Shown: one piece after another, positions 1 to 9,212 of the stretch
How positions within the stretch are numbered: position 1 is the stretch's first letter
Layout of the letters: each line of letters opens with the position of its first letter
Source: Moorena sp. SIO3H5
Lineage (GTDB): Bacteria; Cyanobacteriota; Cyanobacteriia; Cyanobacteriales; Coleofasciculaceae
Assembly (NCBI RefSeq): GCF_010692395.1
Contig: NZ_JAAHHS010000008.1
Location: 1-39,271 of the forward strand
Length of the DNA stretch: 39,271 bases
Direction: 5' to 3'
The notes under the pieces: generated by a model
Database searches by the model: none
Told to the model about the DNA's origin: nothing
The model's input: only the letters and a program-made list of their open reading frames with translations
Translations under genes and position numbers: made by a program

Positions 1-702
1 TCCGGCATCCAGACGGGTGTAGAGGGCATCTTTACCGGTAAAGCTGGAGACAAACGCTAAACGTACCCGGTCTTGGAACACGACTTGGTTGTCACTGTCT
101 TCACCAAAGGCGTTGGCAATGGAGAAGACCACTTCCCCTTCTAGCTTGGTGGTGGTAGAAAACTGATGGTCTTCTAAAAATGCCACCCGTCCTTCTAAGT
201 TATCGACTCGTGCACCGAGAGTAGCCAATTCTGATTCAAACTCCTGAATCAGCCTTTGCAGGGTTTCTAAGTCTTCACGAGTGATAAAGTCTGCGGTAGA
301 CGCAGCAATTAAACGCTCAATTTGGTTCAAGCAAGCATTTAAACCAGCGGCAAATTCATACCGGGTTGTGGCGCGATTCCCCCGAAACGTGCGATTGGGA
401 TATCCTGCAATACAACCGTAGCGCTCTACCAAACTGCGTAGTGCTTCATAAGCCCAGTCTCCAGGAGAGACATCACGCAGTTGGGAAACACTGGTGACTT
501 GACCCATAGAAGCTGAGTCTTGTTTACTCTGTTTGATCAGTTTATCAACCGACACCTGCTTGGATTGTGCAGGCATTTGCGACCGGTTTACTGAATCAAT
601 GATTTCTGAAACCTCTTGTGCGATCGCTACCTCAGATGCTGCCCATTGGGATACCAACATCAATGGACTCATCAGCAACATCGTGCGTAATTGTTTATTC
701 AT
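1..702 (-). CDS. Iron-uptake/carbohydrate porin with SLH domain, 5' part only
   Basis: The gene runs off the left edge, so only the first 234 residues are visible. It starts at ATG 702-700 with MNKQLRTMLLMSPLMLVS, a typical signal peptide ending near AIAQ. An S-layer homology segment follows (GDWAYEALRSLVERYGC, then TRYEFAAGLNACLNQIERL), then a short coiled coil (LETLQRLIQEFESELATLGARVDNLEGRV) and the start of a beta-barrel (FSTTTKLEGEVVFSIANAFG). This order of signal, SLH, coiled coil and OprB-like barrel is the cyanobacterial SomA/iron-uptake porin architecture; these proteins sit in the outer membrane, with the SLH part gripping peptidoglycan. The family is usually above 500 residues, so about half is missing through the window edge. 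The substrate cannot be told from this part. Confidence 0.88.
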   Translation of the reverse strand, partial: MNKQLRTMLLMSPLMLVSQWAASEVAIAQEVSEIIDSVNRSQMPAQSKQVSVDKLIKQSKQDSASMGQVTSVSQLRDVSPGDWAYEALRSLVERYGCIAGYPNRTFRGNRATTRYEFAAGLNACLNQIERLIAASTADFITREDLETLQRLIQEFESELATLGARVDNLEGRVAFLEDHQFSTTTKLEGEVVFSIANAFGEDSDNQVVFQDRVRLAFVSSFTGKDALYTRLDAG

Positions 703-836
703 TGTTCTCACTCACACCTGTCATCAGTCTAATGGATGAAAGTAACAAAGCTCTGCCCCAATGTTTGTAGTCATTGATACAAAATATTACTTATAGAGTT
801 GACTGTTGACAGTATGCTGTCAGCACCTAGGCACAA

Positions 837-2564
837 CTATATTGGCAAACTAATTACAAACTCGGCTCCCTTACCAGGTTCTGAAGCCACCTCAATTTTC
901 CCTCGATGCTGGGTAATAATTTGGTAGCTAATGGCGAGTCCCAAGCCAGTGCCCTTACCTGGCTCTTTGGTAGTGAAAAATGGGTCAAATATCTGGTCTT
1001 TAATTGCTGCGGGAATCCCAGGGCCATTGTCAGCGATTCGAATAACTACCCAGTTTTGGTCAACTAGCTCGGTTTGAATCCGAATGGTGAAGACTGAGAA
1101 TGGGCAAGATTCGACACTCTTGTGTTCTATGGCATCAAGGGCATTTTCCAAGATATTCATAAATACCTGATTCAGTTGAGCTGGGTAGCAATCCACCAAA
1201 GGTAAATCCCCATACTGCTTGATCACCTCAATCCCTGGATTGAGGCGGTTGCTGAACAGAACCAGGGTATTGTCAATTCCTTCATGGATGTTAACCGGTT
1301 TGATCTTGGCTTCATCCAATCGGGAAAAATTCCTCATCGAAAGCACAATTTCACGAATGCGCTCAGCTCCCCCTTTCATGGAAGCGATGATTTTAGGCAA
1401 GTCTTGGGCCAAAAATTCCAGATCAATCTCTTCGAGCTGATTTTGAATCTCTGGGTCAGGGTTGGGATAATACTGCTGATAGAGTTCGACCAGAGAGAGT
1501 AAATCCTCAATATAATCACTGGCAAAGAACAGATTGCCGTAGATAAAGTTTATGGGATTGTTCATTTCATGGGCAATACCAGCAACCATAGTACCCAAAC
1601 TGGACATTTTTTCGTTTTGAATCAGCTGGATTTCCGTTTGCTGGAGTTCCTGGGTGTAGTCAGCCATACCGTGAATCAGCTGATTGAGAGAAGTGGCTAA
1701 GACACCTACTTCATCTTGGGTCGTTACTGGTGCTTGTAGGGTAAAGTTAGACTCCTGTTTGACCTGTTCGGTGATCTCAGTCAGGCTTTTGATTCGCTGT
1801 GCGATCGCATTACTGGTATGAATAGCTAATAGGATTGCGATCGCAACTGAGGCGATCATACTGCTGTAGATGATCCCATTGCAGCACTGCTCAGCACGCT
1901 TAAGGGCGCTCAAGGCTTCCGTCTGTTTGACTTGAGCTGCTGTAATCAGCTGGTCTGACTTCTCAAAAAAGCTTTCTAGGGCAGTGGTTAATTCAGGATT
2001 GTTCTGTTCCAACAGTTGCTTTTGGGCAAGTTTAAGCGCATCTAAGGGTAAGTTTCCAGACTCGATTTCCGACAACAGGGATTGAATCAGAGTCTTGTAG
2101 GAATCAATAATGATGGTATTGGTCTTCAGTAAATCCAGTAACTGATCGGTATTCGTATGAGAACAGGTCTCAAACTCTGTGACAAACCCTTCCGCTTCCA
2201 ACAGCAGTTGCTGAGCTTGGTCAATTTTGTCTTGAACCAGCTGTAGGTCTTCCAAAGGAACAGCAACCCCACCTAAGTAGGGATAGGAAGGTAGGTCTAA
2301 AATCGCGATTTGTAAATTTTTCAGGAGATTTTCTTGTTTTTGGGCACCAGTGAGTTCAGCTAGTGCTGCCTTTTGATAATGCTGGCCAATCCCTAATCCA
2401 GTGGTTGTTCCCAAAATTGCCAAACTAATGGAGAGTGCATAGCCAACAAAAACTTTCTGCCTAATGCTTGCACTGGCTAGGAATTGATTGATCCTCCTGA
2501 TTCTGGATGCCCGTGAGTTAGTGTGACATCCAGTGTGAAATCCTTGGAAATTCTCCCCTGACAA
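837..2564 (-). CDS. Membrane sensor histidine kinase (HAMP, HisKA, HATPase_c)
   Basis: A 575-residue two-component sensor kinase. The first membrane segment lies near residues 38-60 and the second near 231-249. The roughly 170 residues between them are helical and probably form a periplasmic four-helix sensor domain. A HAMP linker follows (250-303), then a HisKA H-box [13 protein letters not shown] with the phospho-accepting His332. The ATPase domain has an N-box [12 protein letters not shown] (469-480), G1 DNGPGIP (512-518), an F-box [11 protein letters not shown] and G2 [11 protein letters not shown] (536-546). The H-box form [10 protein letters not shown] is common in cyanobacterial kinases. 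No response regulator lies next to it, so its partner is unknown. The start is uncertain: the frame has no early ATG, the position used is TTG 2564, and an AGGAGG motif (complement of 2493-2498) lies inside the reading frame without a good start codon after it. Confidence 0.9.
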   Translation of the reverse strand: MSGENFQGFHTGCHTNSRASRIRRINQFLASASIRQKVFVGYALSISLAILGTTTGLGIGQHYQKAALAELTGAQKQENLLKNLQIAILDLPSYPYLGGVAVPLEDLQLVQDKIDQAQQLLLEAEGFVTEFETCSHTNTDQLLDLLKTNTIIIDSYKTLIQSLLSEIESGNLPLDALKLAQKQLLEQNNPELTTALESFFEKSDQLITAAQVKQTEALSALKRAEQCCNGIIYSSMIASVAIAILLAIHTSNAIAQRIKSLTEITEQVKQESNFTLQAPVTTQDEVGVLATSLNQLIHGMADYTQELQQTEIQLIQNEKMSSLGTMVAGIAHEMNNPINFIYGNLFFASDYIEDLLSLVELYQQYYPNPDPEIQNQLEEIDLEFLAQDLPKIIASMKGGAERIREIVLSMRNFSRLDEAKIKPVNIHEGIDNTLVLFSNRLNPGIEVIKQYGDLPLVDCYPAQLNQVFMNILENALDAIEHKSVESCPFSVFTIRIQTELVDQNWVVIRIADNGPGIPAAIKDQIFDPFFTTKEPGKGTGLGLAISYQIITQHRGKIEVASEPGKGAEFVISLPI

Positions 2565-3149
2565 AGCTTAAATCTCGCCAAATGTTAGCCGATTAGTCGA
2601 AGCGTGTTTATTAATACATCAACTTTAGGTGCGACCGGTGATGGTGAGCAATCCCTTGACCGTAGGTCACGCGGGGCGCGTTCGCCATCACGGAAAGCGC
2701 ACCTAATGGTCAATCTGTACACTGAGTTACAAGACAACAGCCTACAAGACAACCATAAGTGTATAAGTTGATTAATAAAACATGAATAGGTGATGCCTAA
2801 TGACTTTAACATGCTATTTTTAGGCAAAACTATGCTTTTTTCGAGGTTATTTAACCATAGTAACAGATCCTGGCTTCGATTGCTCTCTCTTGCTTTTGTA
2901 AGGGAGGTTTTGCTTATCCAGACTGTAAAGAGTTCATTAACAGAATGTGAATAATTAATGCTCACCATGGGTATATCTGATCAAAAAAAATGTTAAAAAA
3001 TGTCAATTTTTCATGAACTGATCGAAAGTTTAGGTTTTTTGTATCCTAATTAACAGTTTACTTGCAATCGTAGGTCTAATATCACACCCTAGCTTCGCAA
3101 TTTTTTCAATGAGGCTACAAATAAATTCGGTAGAGGATGGTACGAAAGT
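2565..3149. other. Spacer between kinase gene and urtA
   Basis: No convincing gene lies here. A minus-strand open frame at 2585-2968 is low-complexity in origin and runs through a dispersed GC-rich repeat (about 2640-2702, including acgcggggcgcgttcgcc), so I do not call it. The right part is AT-rich and holds the urtA promoter. Confidence 0.6.
3041..3082 (+). promoter_or_regulatory. NtcA-type promoter of urtA
   Basis: The box GTATCCTAATTAAC at 3041-3054 fits GT-N10-AC and differs from the ideal GTA-N8-TAC at one base. Exactly 22 bases later comes TAATAT (3077-3082), a TAN3T -10 element. This box plus 22-23 bases plus -10 is the standard layout of class II NtcA-activated promoters. urt operons are known NtcA targets in other cyanobacteria. 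The implied leader before the urtA ATG is about 60 bases. Confidence 0.7.
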
Positions 3150-4442
3150 ATGGTAAGTGGATTAGGACGACGTAAATTTCTGCTTTATAGCTCGGCGGCA
3201 TTGGGAACCAGTCTTCTGTTGAAGGCTTGCGCTGATGGTGAAACCTCGGCTACTTCAGGTGCTAGTGGTGGGGAAGACACGATCAAAGTGGGTATTCTCC
3301 ACTCCCTGACCGGCACCATGGCAATTAGTGAGACTACTGTGGTGGAAGCTGAAAAGCTTGCCATTAAGGAGATTAATGAAGCTGGGGGAGTATTAGGCAA
3401 GAAAATTGAGCCTATTGTTGAAGATGGTGCGTCTGACTGGCCAACCTTTGCTGAGAAAGCTGCCAAACTGATTGATAAGGATCAAGTCGCTACTATTTTT
3501 GGTTGCTGGACATCCGCTAGCCGTAAGGCTGTGCTACCAGTGTTTGAATCCAAAGACCATATGCTGTGGTATCCTGTGCAATACGAAGGGCAGGAATGTT
3601 CCAAGAATATTTTCTACACAGGTGCTGCACCAAATCAGCAGATTGAGCCAGCAGTAGAGTGGTTGCTGAAAAACAAGGGCAAAAAGTTTTTCTTAGTGGG
3701 CTCGGACTATGTTTTCCCTCGCACCGCTAACACGATTATTAAGGAGCAACTCAAAGCCCTGGGTGGAGAGACCGTGGGCGAGGATTACCTTCCCCTTGGT
3801 AATACAGAAGTTACCCCGATCATTTCTAAGATTAAAGCTGCACTACCAGATGGTGGGGTGATCTTCAACAGTCTCAATGGGGATAGTAACGTCGCCTTCT
3901 TCAAACAACTCAAAGGTGCTGGACTTACTCCAGATAAATATCCCACTATGTCGGTGAGTATTGCAGAAGAGGAAGTCCGACAGATTGGTCCAGAATTTCT
4001 AATTGGTCAGTACGCCGCCTGGAACTACTTCCAATCCGTCGATAGCCTTGACAATAAGCAGTTTGTGGAAGCCTTCAAAGCCGAGTATGGCGAAGACCGG
4101 GTAACTAACGACCCCATGGAAGCCGCTTACATTATGGTTTACCTATGGAAGCAGGCGGTAGAGCAAGCTGGAACTACTGACCTAGAGCCTGTGCGCAAAG
4201 CTGCTATCGGTCAAAAATTTGGCGCACCAGAAGGACCAGTAGAGATGTATCCGAATCATCACATTTCCAAGACAGTGCGCATTGGTGAAATCCAAGCCGA
4301 TGGTCAGTTCAAAATTGTCTCATCCACTCCTAAACCTGTTGCTCCCATCCCCTGGAATCAATATGTAGCGGAAACTAAAGGGTATGGGTGCGACTGGAGC
4401 GATCCCAATAAGGGAGGAAAGTACAAAAAGGAGAAAGCATAA
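3150..4442 (+). CDS. urtA: Urea ABC transporter, substrate-binding lipoprotein UrtA
   Basis: A 430-residue periplasmic binding protein of the amide/urea branch of the branched-chain amino acid family. The N-terminus has twin arginines (GRRKFLLYSS) and a lipobox LLKAC with Cys27, so it is probably a Tat-exported lipoprotein. The mature part starts at about TIKVGILHSLTGTMAISE and contains the UrtA hallmark stretches GCWTSASRKAVLPVFE and LWYPVQYEGQECS, then PRTANTIIKEQLKALGG and NDPMEAAYIMVYLWKQAVEQ. Length and sequence fit UrtA throughout. It is the first gene of urtABCDE and lies directly behind the NtcA-type promoter. It delivers urea to the UrtB/UrtC membrane pair. Start ATG 3150 is supported by the signal sequence beginning at once. 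Confidence 0.97.
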   Translation: MVSGLGRRKFLLYSSAALGTSLLLKACADGETSATSGASGGEDTIKVGILHSLTGTMAISETTVVEAEKLAIKEINEAGGVLGKKIEPIVEDGASDWPTFAEKAAKLIDKDQVATIFGCWTSASRKAVLPVFESKDHMLWYPVQYEGQECSKNIFYTGAAPNQQIEPAVEWLLKNKGKKFFLVGSDYVFPRTANTIIKEQLKALGGETVGEDYLPLGNTEVTPIISKIKAALPDGGVIFNSLNGDSNVAFFKQLKGAGLTPDKYPTMSVSIAEEEVRQIGPEFLIGQYAAWNYFQSVDSLDNKQFVEAFKAEYGEDRVTNDPMEAAYIMVYLWKQAVEQAGTTDLEPVRKAAIGQKFGAPEGPVEMYPNHHISKTVRIGEIQADGQFKIVSSTPKPVAPIPWNQYVAETKGYGCDWSDPNKGGKYKKEKA

Positions 4443-4629
4443 GTTATCAAGGATGAATTATGACCTATGAAGTAAACTACTTAGCATTTAAAATTGAGTT
4501 TTGTTAGTTGAGTGTTGAGTGCTTAATGTAAACTTCAAAAACAGAAAAATTAAGTAGTTTTAACCATTCATAATTCATCCTAAATAATTCATAATTTATC
4601 CTTCATAATTCAGAGTTAATTATTAAATT

Positions 4630-5799
4630 GTGCTGCCACTTCTAGAAGGAATTTTTAACGGGATTAGTATTGGCTCCGTGCTACTGATTGCTGCCCTAGG
4701 ACTAGCTGTTGTCTTTGGACTGATGGGGGTGATTAATCTTGCTCACGGCGAGTTAATGATGTTGGGCGCTTATACAACCTATGTTGTCCAAAATACCTTT
4801 AAAGCCTTTTTGGGCGATTCGTTGTTTAATGTCTATATCTTATTTGCCCTGCCCATGGCTTTTCTGGTGGCAGCGTTGGTAGGACTGGTATTGGAGAAGG
4901 GGGTCATTCGTTATCTATATGGGCGACCGTTGGAAACCCTTCTCGCTACTTGGGGGGTAAGTTTGATATTGCGGCAGTTTGTCCGCAGCGTAAATTGGGT
5001 ATTGGTGATTGGCATTGCGGTATTTTGCCTGCTGTTTTTTGGGTCAAGGTGGGTGATAAGCCGTCGTTTAGATTGGCCGAGAATTCGCAATTGGGCGATC
5101 GCTTTGATGGTATTCTTATCTCTAGGAATTGCGATCGTAACCGGGGTGTTGTTAGGACAAACCGGTCAACGGGGAATTACTCGACCTTGGTTTAGTGCCA
5201 GAAATGTAGACGTGACTGCACCGGCATGGCTTCAAGGGGGGTTTCCGATTGGTAACTTCCAATTGCCCTATGCCCGGATCTTTATCATTATTTTGACGAT
5301 TATTTGTCTATTGGGTACCTACTGGTTCTTAAATCGTTCCAGTTGGGGATTACGGATTAGAGCTGTCACCCAAAATCGCAGTATGAGTGCTTGCTTAGGT
5401 ATCCCAACACAAAAGGTAGATGCCTTAACATTTGCCCTAGGTTCTGGTTTAGCTGGTGTAGCAGGTTGTGCGATTACATTACTAGGTTCTGTCGGTCCCA
5501 ATACTGGTCAAAATTATATCGTCGATACCTTTATGGTAGTGGTGGTTGGCGGTGTCGGAAACTTATTCGGAAGCATAATAGCTGCCCTAGCAATTGGTAC
5601 ACTTACCTATCTGATTGGTTCGGGAAGCATAGCCTTTATGTTGATGCCAGTGGAGTTCCTTAAACCGGTAACGGACTTCTTTACCTTCTTTGCGACCACC
5701 AGTATGGCAAAAGTTATGGTCTTCGCTTTAATTATTACTTTTTTACAAGTGAGACCTTCAGGCATATTCCCACAAAAAGGACGCACGGCAGAATTATAG
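4630..5799 (+). CDS. urtB: Urea ABC transporter, permease UrtB
   Basis: A 389-residue inner-membrane permease of the LivH type. It begins MLPLLEGIFNGISIGSVLLI at a GTG codon (4630), with no clear ribosome binding site. Family stretches are GLMGVINLAHGELMMLGAYT near the N-terminus, RPLETLLATWGVSLILRQFVR in the middle and FMVVVVGGVGNLFGSI near the C-terminus, with many hydrophobic segments between. A central insert of about 60 residues (around IGIAVFCLLFFGSRWVISRR to VTGVLLG) adds membrane segments; I believe this is normal in cyanobacterial UrtB. It pairs with UrtC to form the urea channel. The 187-base gap from urtA holds AATTCAT heptamers (about 4567-4612). Confidence 0.96.
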   Translation: MLPLLEGIFNGISIGSVLLIAALGLAVVFGLMGVINLAHGELMMLGAYTTYVVQNTFKAFLGDSLFNVYILFALPMAFLVAALVGLVLEKGVIRYLYGRPLETLLATWGVSLILRQFVRSVNWVLVIGIAVFCLLFFGSRWVISRRLDWPRIRNWAIALMVFLSLGIAIVTGVLLGQTGQRGITRPWFSARNVDVTAPAWLQGGFPIGNFQLPYARIFIIILTIICLLGTYWFLNRSSWGLRIRAVTQNRSMSACLGIPTQKVDALTFALGSGLAGVAGCAITLLGSVGPNTGQNYIVDTFMVVVVGGVGNLFGSIIAALAIGTLTYLIGSGSIAFMLMPVEFLKPVTDFFTFFATTSMAKVMVFALIITFLQVRPSGIFPQKGRTAEL

Positions 5800-6220
5800 G
5801 TTTTGTATTTGGGTTGTGAACATATTATCAAAGGCAAGAGGCAAGAGGCAAGAGGCAAGAGTAACCCACCCCTAACCCCTCCCAGGAGGGGAAATAGATC
5901 TGGAGTTTATTGTCCAATAAAAAAACCATACAGGTTTACATCTCAAATATAAACGCTATTATAGTGTTTCTAATAGTAATGAGATTTTTATTCCTGTTCC
6001 CTGTTCTGAATTCTCTACTCCCGTCTTGATGCAGTCGCTCATGGGGGAAACCCCCAAGACCGCGCTGCATCGCTACTCCCTAATACCTAATACCTAATAC
6101 CTAATACCTAATACCTAATACCTAATGCCTGCTCCCTGCTCCCTACTCCCTACTCCCTACTCCCTTTGCTAACATACCTCACCAAATTGAGAACTGCTAT
6201 AGTTGCTATTTTCAGAAATT
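5800..6220. repeat. Repeat-filled spacer between urtB and urtC
   Basis: No gene. In order it contains AGGCAAG heptamers (5832-5860), a dispersed unit with the hairpin CCCCTCCCAGGAGGGG (5863-5893, found again at 9047-9077), a dispersed hairpin unit (6025-6073, found again at 28653-28703), TAATACC heptamers (6081-6128), CTCCCTG/CTCCCTA heptamers (about 6131-6165), and a tail ACATACCTCACCAAATTGAG (6172-6191) that resembles the right boundary of other repeat blocks in this window. Confidence 0.85.
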
Positions 6221-7387
6221 ATGACCTATGTATCTAGAACAAAAGCTATTAAAAAGCAGCGGCGACGAAAGTTAATTATAGAAATAGTAGCAATCGTAGG
6301 AATTGCTCTAGTTTTCGCGTTATTAATGCCAGTGATATTGCCGGATTTTCGCCTCAAGCTGTTGGGGCGTTTTTTGTCATTATCTATTGTCGCGATTGGG
6401 ATTGACCTGATTTGGGGGTATACCGGACTGCTGAGTCTAGGACATGGTATATTTTTTGCGTTGGGGGGCTATGCCTTTGCTATGCACCTCAAACTGCAAT
6501 TACCAGAAGGAGAAATACCGGAATTCTTCACCCTTTATGGTGTAAAAGAACTGCCATTTTTCTGGCAGCCATTTTATTCGTTTCCTTTTACCCTAATTGC
6601 TATTGTTTTAATTCCCAGTATCGTGGCAGGATTGCTGGGTTATCTGGTATTTCGTAACCGGATTAAAGGGGTTTATTTTTCGATTTTGACCCAAGCCGCA
6701 CTGCTGGTTTTATTCAATTTTTTCAATGGACAGCAAAAGCTAATTAATGGTACTAACGGGTTAAAAACTGATACCGAAACCCTGTTTGGGATGTTAGTAA
6801 GTTCCAAACAAGCTCAGTTAGCTTTCTATGAAATTAGTATCCTGTGTGTGGTTGTGATCTACTTATTGTCCCGTTGGTTAACCAGTGGACGCTTTGGTCG
6901 GTTGTTAATTGCCATACGGGATGATGAGAATCGGGTGCGTTTCTCTGGCTACGATCCTACTGGATTCAAAGTCTTGGTATTTGCGGTTTCTGGGGGAATC
7001 GCTGGAGTGGCTGGGGCGCTTTATACGGTACAATCAGGGATTGTTACCCCCAGCTATATGGAAGTAGCGTTTTCCATTGAGATGGTGATTTGGGTGGCTG
7101 TGGGAGGACGAGGAACTCTAGCCGGAGCAATTCTGGGTACTTTATTAGTCAGACTAGCTCAAACCTTGTTGAGTGAGCAATTTCCCGAAGTTTGGCTATT
7201 TTTCCAGGGCGCGCTGTTCCTAATTGTAGTGACAGTACTGCCTAATGGTATTGTCGGCTGGTTGCGAGACGAGGGCATTGAACAAATGCGATCGCTTTTT
7301 GGTGCCGAAAAACCAGTGATAACAACTTACCCCAGCCTAGAAAAAGACCCAGTAGTCCAACGGGAAAAAGAAGAGGTTGGTCGTTAA
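6221..7387 (+). CDS. urtC: Urea ABC transporter, permease UrtC
   Basis: A 388-residue LivM-type permease, partner of UrtB in the inner membrane. I place the start at ATG 6221 (MTYVSRTKAIKKQRRRK); the frame is open to a TTG at 6203, but that lies in the tail of a repeat block. Family stretches are IGIDLIWGYTGLLSLGHGIFF, RNRIKGVYFSILTQAALLVL, LLIAIRDDENRVRFSGYDP, and FSIEMVIWVAVGGRGTLAGAI, all as in UrtC. About ten membrane segments are visible. The C-terminal tail after LRDEG is charged and probably cytoplasmic. It is the third gene of the urt operon, and its only link to urtB is a 421-base repeat-rich spacer. Confidence 0.96.
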   Translation: MTYVSRTKAIKKQRRRKLIIEIVAIVGIALVFALLMPVILPDFRLKLLGRFLSLSIVAIGIDLIWGYTGLLSLGHGIFFALGGYAFAMHLKLQLPEGEIPEFFTLYGVKELPFFWQPFYSFPFTLIAIVLIPSIVAGLLGYLVFRNRIKGVYFSILTQAALLVLFNFFNGQQKLINGTNGLKTDTETLFGMLVSSKQAQLAFYEISILCVVVIYLLSRWLTSGRFGRLLIAIRDDENRVRFSGYDPTGFKVLVFAVSGGIAGVAGALYTVQSGIVTPSYMEVAFSIEMVIWVAVGGRGTLAGAILGTLLVRLAQTLLSEQFPEVWLFFQGALFLIVVTVLPNGIVGWLRDEGIEQMRSLFGAEKPVITTYPSLEKDPVVQREKEEVGR

Positions 7388-7850
7388 GCTGGTCTTGATT
7401 TCCATTGCATGGTTATGAGAACAAGGGAGCAGGGAGTAGGGAGCAGGGAGCAGGGGGATAGGGTTTGTTTTCTAGCAATTCTCTATGCCATGAGGTACAA
7501 AGGGATCCCCCTAAATCCCCCTTATCAAGGGGGACTTTGAGGTTGATAAGCGTACCTCATAAATCCTATAAACGCTACATAACTGAATAATATCCAATTT
7601 AAATGGACAACAGCTTAGTTATTATTCATTAGTTATTTCCCTCATTCGCGATTGCATCAAGACAATGATGTACACAGGATTTTTTCCCGATTCCCGATTC
7701 CCGATTCCCAATTCCCAATTCCCGATTCCCGATTCCCGATTCCCGATTCCCGATTCCCGATTCCCGATTCCCGATTCCCAATTCCCGATTCCCGATTCCC
7801 GATTCCCGATTCCCTACTCCCTACTCCCTACTCCCTATTCCCTAAAAACA
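7388..7850. repeat. Repeat-filled spacer between urtC and urtD
   Basis: No gene. It holds AGGGAGC/AGGGAGT heptamers (about 7424-7460), a block framed by ATGAGGTACA (7490-7499) and GTACCTCAT (7552-7560) around a fold-back AAATCCCCC...GGGGGA unit, and then a left boundary GATGTACACAGGA (about 7667-7679). A long TTCCCGA heptamer array follows (7685-7814), and CTCCCTA copies reach almost to the urtD start. Open frames through the array (FPIPDSR repeats) are artefacts of a 7-base unit read in three frames. Confidence 0.9.
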
Positions 7851-8984
7851 ATGAACTCTAAAATTCTTGAAATTGATAACTTAACTGTAAGTTTTGACGG
7901 CTTCAAAGCAATTAACCAGTTTAACTTTAGTATGGATGCTGGGGAATTGCGAGTGATGATTGGTCCTAATGGTGCTGGTAAAACTACGTTTCTGGATGTA
8001 GTGACTGGGAAAGTACAGCCCACGGAGGGACGGGTGTTGTTTAAAGGAAGGGATTTGCGAGGCTTATCTGAACACCAAATCTCTCGCTTCGGGATTGGTC
8101 GAAAATTTCAGACACCACGAGTCTACCTAAATCTAACTGTTCGGGAAAATTTAGATTTAGCCTGCAATCGTGATAAAAATGTGTTTTCTACCCTGTTTGG
8201 ACGTACATTACCGGGGGAAAAACGGACAGTAGCGGGTTTGCTGCAAACCATTGGGTTAGTGGAAAAAGCGAATTTACTGGCCGAGTTACTCTCCCATGGC
8301 GAAAAACAGCGGTTAGAGATTGGGATGTTAGTGGCTCAGGCTCCGGATTTATTACTAGTAGATGAACCCGTTGCTGGTTTAACCGATGAAGAGACAGAAA
8401 ATGTCGGAGATTTGCTGTTAGCTCTAGCCAAGAGTCATTCCATTATTGTGATTGAACACGATATGGAATTCGTGCGCCAGATTGCTCGTCAAGTAACCGT
8501 GTTACATCAGGGGTCAGTGTTGTGTGAAGGCACAATGGATCAAGTCCAAAATGACCCCAGGGTGATTGAAGTGTATTTAGGAGAAAAGCCATCGATTACA
8601 GCAGAGCAAATGAAAATGCTACGGATTGTGTCTGCTATGGCTTGGTCTGATGGTGATCTGGCACCAGAAGAAATTGATGTGATGATATCTCGCTTTAGCC
8701 AAGTGTTTGCGACAGATGCCGAACAACAGCAAGAATTACAACAAGAGTTACAGAATTATTTAGCACTTAATGTTTCCATCGATGAGTTGACTACTGAAAT
8801 AGAAAGTATTGAAGAACGAAAACTAATCGTAAAGCTGGCTTATGAAGTGATTAAATCAAGTTCCCGTACACCTACCGAACCAAAGATTAACGATGCTGAA
8901 GCAGCGGCTTACCGAAACTTAGTGAAGCTGTTGGATCTGCCAGCAGAAGTGGTAAAAAGCTTGGAAGCAGAAGTAGGAAATTGA
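7851..8984 (+). CDS. urtD: Urea ABC transporter ATPase UrtD with C-terminal TerB-like domain
   Basis: A 377-residue cytoplasmic ATPase. I start it at ATG 7851 (MNSKILEIDNLTVSFDG), because the longer open frame upstream is encoded by heptamer repeats. The ABC domain fills residues 1-245: Walker A GPNGAGKTT (38-46), signature LSHGEKQRLEIG (147-158), Walker B LLLVDEP (167-173) and switch His203. LSHGEKQ is the usual UrtD signature. Residues 250-377 go beyond the LivG-type length of about 250. They look like an all-helical TerB-like domain (MLRIVSAMAWSDGDLAPEEI, with the acidic DGDLAPEE turn). What the extra domain does is unknown; a regulatory or metal-sensing part is a guess. It works with UrtE to drive urea import. 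Confidence 0.95.
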   Translation: MNSKILEIDNLTVSFDGFKAINQFNFSMDAGELRVMIGPNGAGKTTFLDVVTGKVQPTEGRVLFKGRDLRGLSEHQISRFGIGRKFQTPRVYLNLTVRENLDLACNRDKNVFSTLFGRTLPGEKRTVAGLLQTIGLVEKANLLAELLSHGEKQRLEIGMLVAQAPDLLLVDEPVAGLTDEETENVGDLLLALAKSHSIIVIEHDMEFVRQIARQVTVLHQGSVLCEGTMDQVQNDPRVIEVYLGEKPSITAEQMKMLRIVSAMAWSDGDLAPEEIDVMISRFSQVFATDAEQQQELQQELQNYLALNVSIDELTTEIESIEERKLIVKLAYEVIKSSSRTPTEPKINDAEAAAYRNLVKLLDLPAEVVKSLEAEVGN

Positions 8985-9212
8985 TAGTGTGAAGGGTGAA
9001 GTGTTATGGCATTTAAGGCAATAGGCAATAGGCAATAGGCAAGAGGAACCCACCCCTAACCCCTCCCAGGAGGGGAAGGCAATAGGCAAGAGTTAATGCA
9101 ATATATCGGGATTTTTGCGATTCCCGATTCCCGATTCCCGATTCCCGATTCCCGATTCCCAATTCTAAATTCTAAATTCCCAATTCTAAATTCTAAATTC
9201 TAAAAAACTCTT
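8985..9212. repeat. Repeat-filled spacer between urtD and urtE
   Basis: No gene. It holds AGGCAAT heptamers (about 9017-9041), the second copy of the AACCCACCCCTAACCCC unit (9047-9077), CGATTCC heptamers (9118-9160) and AATTCTA heptamers (9161-9205) that end eight bases before the urtE start. Confidence 0.85.

Noticed and set aside
2585..2968. Minus-strand 127-codon open frame upstream of urtA
   Set aside because: It runs through a dispersed GC-rich repeat, has no recognisable domain, and its 5' end lies by the urtA promoter region.
7652..7861. Open frame with FPIPDSR repeats before urtD
   Set aside because: A 7-base repeat read in frame gives a 7-residue periodic peptide; UrtD proper starts at 7851.
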